DNA of 64,000 nt from a bacterium (lineage in GTDB: Bacteria > Armatimonadota > UBA5829): NCBI GenBank assembly GCA_021372295.1, contig JAJFUS010000034.1, positions 1 to 64,000 on the forward strand, read 5' to 3'. Below, one piece after another: positions 59,075-64,000 of this stretch (its first letter is position 1; each line of letters begins with the position of its first letter). The notes under the pieces were generated by a model. That model had not been told where the DNA came from, did not search any database, and worked only from the letters and a program-made list of their open reading frames with translations. The position numbers and the translations under genes were made by a program.

Positions 59075-61057
59075 ATGTCGGGCAGTATGTCGATCTCAGG
59101 ATTGGTATCAGGACTGGACACCGACTCCATTATCGAAAAAATAATGGAGTATTATACGGCTAACCAGGAAATGCTGGAAGCCGACCAAACTGAATGTGAG
59201 ACCGAGCTTGCGGTCTGGCAGAGCATCAACACGAGTGTTCTGGCCGTGCAGACCGCTGCTGATTCGATCAAGGATGCCGAAGACTTCCAGACAAACACCT
59301 GTACGTCCAGCGATGAAGATATCCTTACGGCCACCGCCGATACCGATGCGACACCGGGCACTTACTTTATAACCGTCAACCAGCTTGCGCAGGCGCACCA
59401 GGTCGCTTCAAACACAACTTATACCAGTAAAAATGATGAAGTCGGAACCGGCACTGTGTCGTTTACGTTCGCCAACGACTCATCTATGAACTTCAGCGTC
59501 ACAATCGACAGTAACAACAACACCCTCGCCGGTCTGGCCAGAGCGATCAATAACGCCGACTCGGGTATTGACGCAAGCATAGTCAATACAGGCACCACCG
59601 ATACCCCCACGTATCAACTGGTGCTCACCAGTTCCGAGACCGGCTCAAGCACGCAGTTTACTGTGGCAAGCACTCTGTCGGGCGGAAGCGAGCCGGCTCT
59701 GTCGAATATCACTCAGACGGGGCAAGACGCAAAGCTTACATACGGCTCCGGCGATAACGCCATCAGCGTGACGAAAGAATCTAATACGATCGATGATCTC
59801 ATTGACGGCGTCACCATAAATCTCGAAGACACGAACACAGAAAAAACTATCAAAGTGACTGTCGCGCGCGACACCAGCACCATCACATCGTCTATAGAGA
59901 ATTTCGTCGAAGCCTACAACAACCTTATGGAGGCAGTAGACGAAGAGTTCAAGTATGACGAGAGCACTGAAAAAACTGGAACCCTTTTCGGCAATTACAA
60001 ACTTCAGTCGCTGCAGGAACAGATTAGATCGGCCGTAAGCAGTATAGTCTCGGGGCTGGATTCCGATTATGCGTCACTTGCCTCTATTGGAGTCACACAT
60101 GACACGGACGGCTATCTGAAAATCGACGACGACACCCTTAGCAAAGCTCTTTCAGGCAACCTGGACGACGTCAGGAAGCTGTTCTCGACAAACGCGGAGT
60201 CTGACAGCGCTTATGTGAGCTATGTTATATCGACCAGCGCCACGGAGGCGGGATCGTACCAGGTCGTCATCACGCAGGCCGCAACAAGGTCGACTCTCAC
60301 ATGCGGAGCCGCCTTCGGTGACCCCGCAAACAGCAATAAGCTCGGAGCCGACGAAACGATTTACGTGGAAGGCCAGGAAATAAAGCTGACGGCGGACATG
60401 ACTATAGACCAAGCCGTCAATACAATCAACAAATACTCCGACGATACCGGTGTAAGCGTCTCCGCCACAGGATCCGACGGAACCGGTACAGGCAATTATC
60501 TTACGTTCCAGAGCGTAAAATACGGTTCGTCAAGCAACTTTTCAGTATACAGCGAAACATCATGCACAACCACCGGATCCACCGGCATCGGAACCACAGT
60601 AATCTCAGCCAGCGCCGCCCAAGGCGAAAGTGGAAATGGAACCGGAACAGTCGGGGTCGATGTGGCAGGCACGATCAACGGAGCAAAGTGCAAGGGAAGC
60701 GCTAGAGTGCTTACCTGCAAAGACGAAAGCAACAACGCCTGCGGTCTCTCGCTGCTGTGCACAAGCTCCACAACGATGAAGAGCATGGTGAAATATACCG
60801 AGGGAGTCGGCGATAAACTTAACGACCTTATTGAAGACATGACATCTGATACAGGTCTTCTGACGACCGCACAGGACTCGCTTCAGGATCAGATCGACGA
60901 TTACGATACCCAAATCGCCAAAGAAAAAGCAAAAGCGACAGCCAAACAAGACGAACTCTACGAGAAATTCAATGCCATGGAAGAAGCGCTCTCGGAGTTA
61001 GACTCTCAATCGAGTTATCTCGATGCGCTGCTCGGCAATGACAGCAGCGATAACTAA
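59075..61057 (+). CDS. fliD: Flagellar filament cap protein FliD
   Basis: 660 residues, at the long end of the family. The N terminus ISGLVSGLDTDSIIEKIMEY is the FliD start; a first core domain follows, a flagellin-IN repeat lies near residues 440-480 (MTIDQAVNTINKYSDDTGVS), and the C-terminal coiled coil (QDSLQDQIDDYDTQIAKEKA, MEEALSELDSQSSYLDALLG) is typical. It caps the filament as a pentamer or similar ring. An odd feature is the cysteine content (for example CKGSARVLTC and CGLSLLC near residues 550-570), rare in exported axial proteins. fliS follows 30 bases after the stop. Confidence 0.94.
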   Translation: MSGSMSISGLVSGLDTDSIIEKIMEYYTANQEMLEADQTECETELAVWQSINTSVLAVQTAADSIKDAEDFQTNTCTSSDEDILTATADTDATPGTYFITVNQLAQAHQVASNTTYTSKNDEVGTGTVSFTFANDSSMNFSVTIDSNNNTLAGLARAINNADSGIDASIVNTGTTDTPTYQLVLTSSETGSSTQFTVASTLSGGSEPALSNITQTGQDAKLTYGSGDNAISVTKESNTIDDLIDGVTINLEDTNTEKTIKVTVARDTSTITSSIENFVEAYNNLMEAVDEEFKYDESTEKTGTLFGNYKLQSLQEQIRSAVSSIVSGLDSDYASLASIGVTHDTDGYLKIDDDTLSKALSGNLDDVRKLFSTNAESDSAYVSYVISTSATEAGSYQVVITQAATRSTLTCGAAFGDPANSNKLGADETIYVEGQEIKLTADMTIDQAVNTINKYSDDTGVSVSATGSDGTGTGNYLTFQSVKYGSSSNFSVYSETSCTTTGSTGIGTTVISASAAQGESGNGTGTVGVDVAGTINGAKCKGSARVLTCKDESNNACGLSLLCTSSTTMKSMVKYTEGVGDKLNDLIEDMTSDTGLLTTAQDSLQDQIDDYDTQIAKEKAKATAKQDELYEKFNAMEEALSELDSQSSYLDALLGNDSSDN

Positions 61058-61087
61058 TTATTATATAAGTTAAAAGGTGTAGTAATA

Positions 61088-61489
61088 ATGCCGCAAGACG
61101 GTTACGCACAATATCAGCGAAATCAACTTTTGACTGCATCCCCGGCAAAGTTGCTTTTGGCAGCCTATGACGGAGCCATAAGGTTCGCTCGAATAGGCCA
61201 GGAAAGAATGAAAGAGGGCAACCTTGAGGAGCAGTGCAAATACATAAACAAAACGGTTGCGATTGTAGCGGAACTTCTTAATACACTGCGCGATGATCTC
61301 GACCCGGTTCTTTCGGGTAGGCTGAAATCTCTCTACCTGTATGTAATAAATAAGCTCGCCAGCGCAAACCTGCAGGGCGATCAGGCAGCACTTGCAGAAG
61401 CCATCAAGATACTATCGGAACTGCGCGAAGCCTGGGCTGGAGCCGAAAAAATACTTCAGCAGCAAGCTATAACGGAGGAAGCGGCTTGA
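61088..61489 (+). CDS. fliS: Flagellin export chaperone FliS
   Basis: 133 residues. GYAQYQRNQLLTASPAKLLL, AYDGAIRFARIG and the helical ending with NTLRDDLDPVLSGRLKSLY are those of FliS. It holds flagellin in the cytoplasm before export. It overlaps the next gene by four bases. Confidence 0.95.
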   Translation: MPQDGYAQYQRNQLLTASPAKLLLAAYDGAIRFARIGQERMKEGNLEEQCKYINKTVAIVAELLNTLRDDLDPVLSGRLKSLYLYVINKLASANLQGDQAALAEAIKILSELREAWAGAEKILQQQAITEEAA

Positions 61490-61983
61490 GCGAGTATAGT
61501 TCGTCAAAACAAGACGTGGTCTCCCATCTCAGAGAGTATATCACCGTTCTTGAAGCAAAAAACGCCGGGCTTACCGCGCTGTCGCAGTCCAGCAATTCTC
61601 TCAAGATAGCACTCGAACACGATCTCGACTCGTCAATAAAAAGCATCCTCAAACAACGCGGCAGGCAGTGCAAAAGCATCGCCGCAGTATGCAAACAGAC
61701 AAAAGACAACAAGAAACTGATGGAGTTTGCCCAGGCCTTAGCCGAACGGGATAATGGAGATATCGGCCGTGTCGCTCAGATGTTGATCGAGCAGCAGAGC
61801 AAGTCAGACTCTCTTGCCGAAGAAGTACTTGCCTGCCAGAAACAATGCGAAACTCTTATGAAATCTCGTCTGGACACGCTCTCGCATGCCTTAAAGAGTT
61901 CGGTGCAAAAAAGAAAGCTCAACGCAGCTTACGGCCCAGCGTGTAAACATGCCACTCCGACATTCATGGACAAACAATCGTGA
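61486..61983 (+). CDS. Helical protein coupled to fliS, possible FliT-like chaperone
   Basis: 165 residues, predicted all-helical, no signal peptide or membrane segment. The place directly after fliS, with a TTG start overlapping its stop, is where FliT or a FlgN-like chaperone often stands. The sequence does not show a clear family motif. Five cysteines are present, which is unusual for such chaperones. Its stop in turn overlaps the GTG start of the peptidase gene. The call rests on context only. Confidence 0.6.
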   Translation: MSEYSSSKQDVVSHLREYITVLEAKNAGLTALSQSSNSLKIALEHDLDSSIKSILKQRGRQCKSIAAVCKQTKDNKKLMEFAQALAERDNGDIGRVAQMLIEQQSKSDSLAEEVLACQKQCETLMKSRLDTLSHALKSSVQKRKLNAAYGPACKHATPTFMDKQS

Positions 61984-63164
61984 CTGCACGAGCAATAATC
62001 ACGATATTCTTGATTTCACTTGCGGGAGCCGGGTTTGCCAGCCCATACGATGACGCCATGCGCTCGGTGCGAACGCTTTCCGATTCGCGCTGCGTCCGGC
62101 TTCTCAAATTCGGCAGATCACACTCGGATCGATCCATACCCGCGTTCGTAATATCCGACTTTACCGTCGACTCCAGAGACAAATCCAGAATCCTGATCTG
62201 CGCCGGACAGCATGGCGACGAGTTCGACCCGGTCAAATCGGTGCTGTTTCTGTGCAAAAACCTGGCCGCGGGTAAAGACCCAGGTCTGCTCAAGCGATGC
62301 GCGATAGTCGTAGTGCCGATGGTTAACCCTGACGGAATAGCGGCATCCCGACGCGAGAACGCGGTGGATGTGGACACAAACCGCGACTGGGTTGATCTTA
62401 CGACTTGCGAAACCAGGTTCGTTCACAAGATCATAAAAGTGTGGAAACCGAACCTGCTGATAGACGTTCATAACTGGAATGAACCGTCACCCACACCTGG
62501 AAACGCCTTAGAAGTGCCCGCCTGCGACACCATCGCTCGCGAAAACGTGGTGCTCGCCGCTGCTCGACGAGCAAGAGACTCCAGTGAAATGTCCTTAATC
62601 GAATGTACTCCAATAAGTGACAAAAGACTTTTCCATCGACGCTATTGCGCCCTGGGCTACGCGGCATATCTGCTGGAAACCCGAAATGGCGAAGATTATC
62701 AGGCTAGAGATCGCATTTACAGGACCGCCATCAAGAGCTTGGTTAACTCCGTATCCAGCCGAAACGGTGCCAGATATATCATGTCTCCGGCGTCGATGAG
62801 CTTCAAATCAGCGTCAGTTGGTCCTTATCTCGATCCCATCCCGAAAGCGACATCAAACTCGACATCGCTTCTCGCCGCAGTTATGTTGGGTATCGCGTTT
62901 ATCATTACGGCGTTTCTTTCCAAACCACTTCCCAAACGCGAAACTGTCGCCTGGTCGCACAGATTTACCAGATGCGCGGTCGATCCTGAAATCGGGTCCG
63001 GCCGCATCGCGTACAGACACACCCCCCACCCCATCACCGCGCGCAGTTGGGTAAACCGAAGGCTGCGCTCGCGATATGTGGTACACGAGCCGGAACCCGA
63101 GGAAACTGAAGACGATGAGATAAGCGTGCTGATGCCGGAAGCCGTAAATTCTCTGTCTCGATAA
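61980..63164 (+). CDS. Envelope zinc carboxypeptidase, M14 family
   Basis: 394 residues. A signal peptide (AIITIFLISLAGAGFA) precedes the peptidase domain: His78 and Glu81 in GQHGDEFD and His163 in LLIDVHNW are the zinc ligands, NPDG and Asn134-Arg135 are substrate-binding positions, and Glu233 in LLETRNGED is the catalytic base. A membrane segment (LLAAVMLGIAFIITAFL) lies near residue 310, with a charged tail of about 70 residues. The active site would face the periplasm, where it could trim peptidoglycan peptides or proteins. The GTG start overlaps the previous stop (GTGA), so it is translated with the fliS group. Confidence 0.85.
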   Translation: MTARAIITIFLISLAGAGFASPYDDAMRSVRTLSDSRCVRLLKFGRSHSDRSIPAFVISDFTVDSRDKSRILICAGQHGDEFDPVKSVLFLCKNLAAGKDPGLLKRCAIVVVPMVNPDGIAASRRENAVDVDTNRDWVDLTTCETRFVHKIIKVWKPNLLIDVHNWNEPSPTPGNALEVPACDTIARENVVLAAARRARDSSEMSLIECTPISDKRLFHRRYCALGYAAYLLETRNGEDYQARDRIYRTAIKSLVNSVSSRNGARYIMSPASMSFKSASVGPYLDPIPKATSNSTSLLAAVMLGIAFIITAFLSKPLPKRETVAWSHRFTRCAVDPEIGSGRIAYRHTPHPITARSWVNRRLRSRYVVHEPEPEETEDDEISVLMPEAVNSLSR

Positions 63165-63198
63165 GAGGAATCCGGCCGCTCTTGCCCACACGAAAGAA

Positions 63199-63232
63199 AA
63201 CCCGCCGTCATATATCGTCACAGCGGGTTCTT
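63199..63232. terminator. Bidirectional terminator between the M14 peptidase gene and the FG-GAP gene
   Basis: AACCCGC and GCGGGTT (7-bp stem) with A-rich DNA on the left and TTCTTG on the right, between converging genes. Confidence 0.55.
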
Positions 63233-63257
63233 GTAATTTGAATGCCGTTTATGGAAA

Positions 63258-64000
63258 CTACAAGGCGACGTCCACTCGAGTCAATCCGGTCGTCACCGCG
63301 ACGTTTTTAACCCATGTGGTCGTGTATCCCACAGCCTCAACTTTGATCTTATACGTCTCATTAGGATCAAGTTGATTGATGCAATAGGCTCCAACTCCGG
63401 CTGCGACAGCATCGGTGCTGCCGACTGAAAGCACATAACTTCGTTGCGCGGAATCTGAACCGGGGACATGAACCGCCGATCCGTCGTTTTTGTAGATGTA
63501 TATGTATGCGCCGGAAATTGGCGTGCCGTCATGGCTTACTATCCCCTGAATCGAAGCGTAGACCGGTGACGGCGGGGTGGTTACACATCCCGTTCGTTGG
63601 TTATCACGATGGAATGTCGGCCACGGGTACAGAGAGGCGTCGCTTGAGTAAGGCACATCAAGGTTGAACAGATATATCCCTTCAGTGTTGGCAACAAGAA
63701 TGTCGAGCAGGCCGTCGTTATCTATGTCGTCGATTACCGGAGCGTTGTACATGATTACTGTGGCGTCGGCGGACGAAACACAGCAATCGGCCCAAGCGAT
63801 GGGGCCCGTGCTCTTGCCGCCTTCTTCATGATTTGCGCCATCGGAATAAAGCGCATACACAAATCCGTCGCTGCAGGCGACCACCACTTCGACCTTGCCA
63901 TCTCCGTTTGCATCTCCGACTGAAACCGGCGCATCTATGGAATAGTCTCCTGAATAATCAAGCCTGATACCGCCCGACCATCCATCCAGAGGCTGGCCTT
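63258..64000 (-). CDS. Surface protein with FG-GAP/VCBS repeats and a carboxypeptidase-regulatory-like domain, 5' part outside the window
   Basis: The frame is open from the right window edge to the stop at 63258, giving 247 residues. Calcium-binding-type loops GDANGDGKVEVVV and DDIDNDGLLDILVAN mark FG-GAP/VCBS beta-propeller blades. A segment PTFHRDNQRTGCVTTPP links to the C-terminal domain, ASIQGIVSHDGTPISGAYIY, a beta-sandwich of the carboxypeptidase-regulatory (CarboxypepD_reg) type. The protein is probably secreted or surface-bound; the signal peptide would be outside the window. The GTG at 63887 is inside the frame and is not its start. Confidence 0.85.
   Translation of the reverse strand, partial: GQPLDGWSGGIRLDYSGDYSIDAPVSVGDANGDGKVEVVVACSDGFVYALYSDGANHEEGGKSTGPIAWADCCVSSADATVIMYNAPVIDDIDNDGLLDILVANTEGIYLFNLDVPYSSDASLYPWPTFHRDNQRTGCVTTPPSPVYASIQGIVSHDGTPISGAYIYIYKNDGSAVHVPGSDSAQRSYVLSVGSTDAVAAGVGAYCINQLDPNETYKIKVEAVGYTTTWVKNVAVTTGLTRVDVAL

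Overview
The window (64 kb, roughly 55% G+C, almost entirely coding) looks like the chromosome of a flagellated, diderm, largely anaerobic bacterium from a deep lineage near Armatimonadota, Clostridia and Actinobacteria. Genes for flagellar L- and P-rings (flgH, flgI) imply an outer membrane. Ferredoxin-linked 2-oxoacid oxidation (korDABC), NfnAB-type transhydrogenase genes and a very large acyl-CoA dehydratase activase homologue imply ferredoxin-based metabolism. The phylum is inferred from gene content and order only. No rRNA, tRNA, CRISPR array, prophage or insertion sequence was recognised.

Layout. Positions 1-9.2 kb hold housekeeping and small-molecule genes: the end of a GH94 phosphorylase, ftcD, panD, a fused homocysteine methyltransferase/MTHFR, glyS, a dGTPase, a HAD phosphatase, a monooxygenase-like protein and a membrane-anchored metalloprotease. 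Positions 9.4-15.5 kb hold a parvulin lipoprotein, a hybrid histidine kinase, a thioredoxin-reductase-like flavoprotein and a response regulator with an RsbW-like output domain. Positions 15.8-27.8 kb form one long + strand run: nfnA-nfnB-nadK-recN-steA-steB-GT2-pseudo-rhomboid-GT4-korDABC. The nadK-recN-steA-steB order is the one known from mycobacteria. Positions 28-46 kb hold a TPR protein, the 1445-residue activase, crcB behind a fluoride riboswitch, a translin-family gene overlapping cca, rpoN, an STN-domain protein, pepA, a STAS antagonist, a BON protein, rimI-tsaD and a UPF0182 protein.

Positions 46-63 kb are a flagellar region: flgF-flgG-flgA-flgH-flgI-flgJ-flgM-flgN-flgK-flgL-fliW-csrA, two flagellins, fliD, fliS, a possible FliT-like gene and an envelope M14 peptidase. 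Two near-identical sigma-28-type promoters head the flgF run and the first flagellin. With flgM, fliW and csrA present, the usual late-gene control circuit is all here, and the second flagellin leader carries a hairpin with GGA in its loop, as expected of a CsrA site. A minus-strand FG-GAP/VCBS surface protein runs off the right edge.

Structure outside genes includes a family of roughly 170-190 bp palindromic intergenic elements (281, 9251, 35921, plus a fragment at 4013), a second family of about 85 bp found three times in the same orientation just upstream of + strand genes (1375, 22749, 37784), inverted repeats at 15762 and 27227, and several well-formed sigma-70 promoters.
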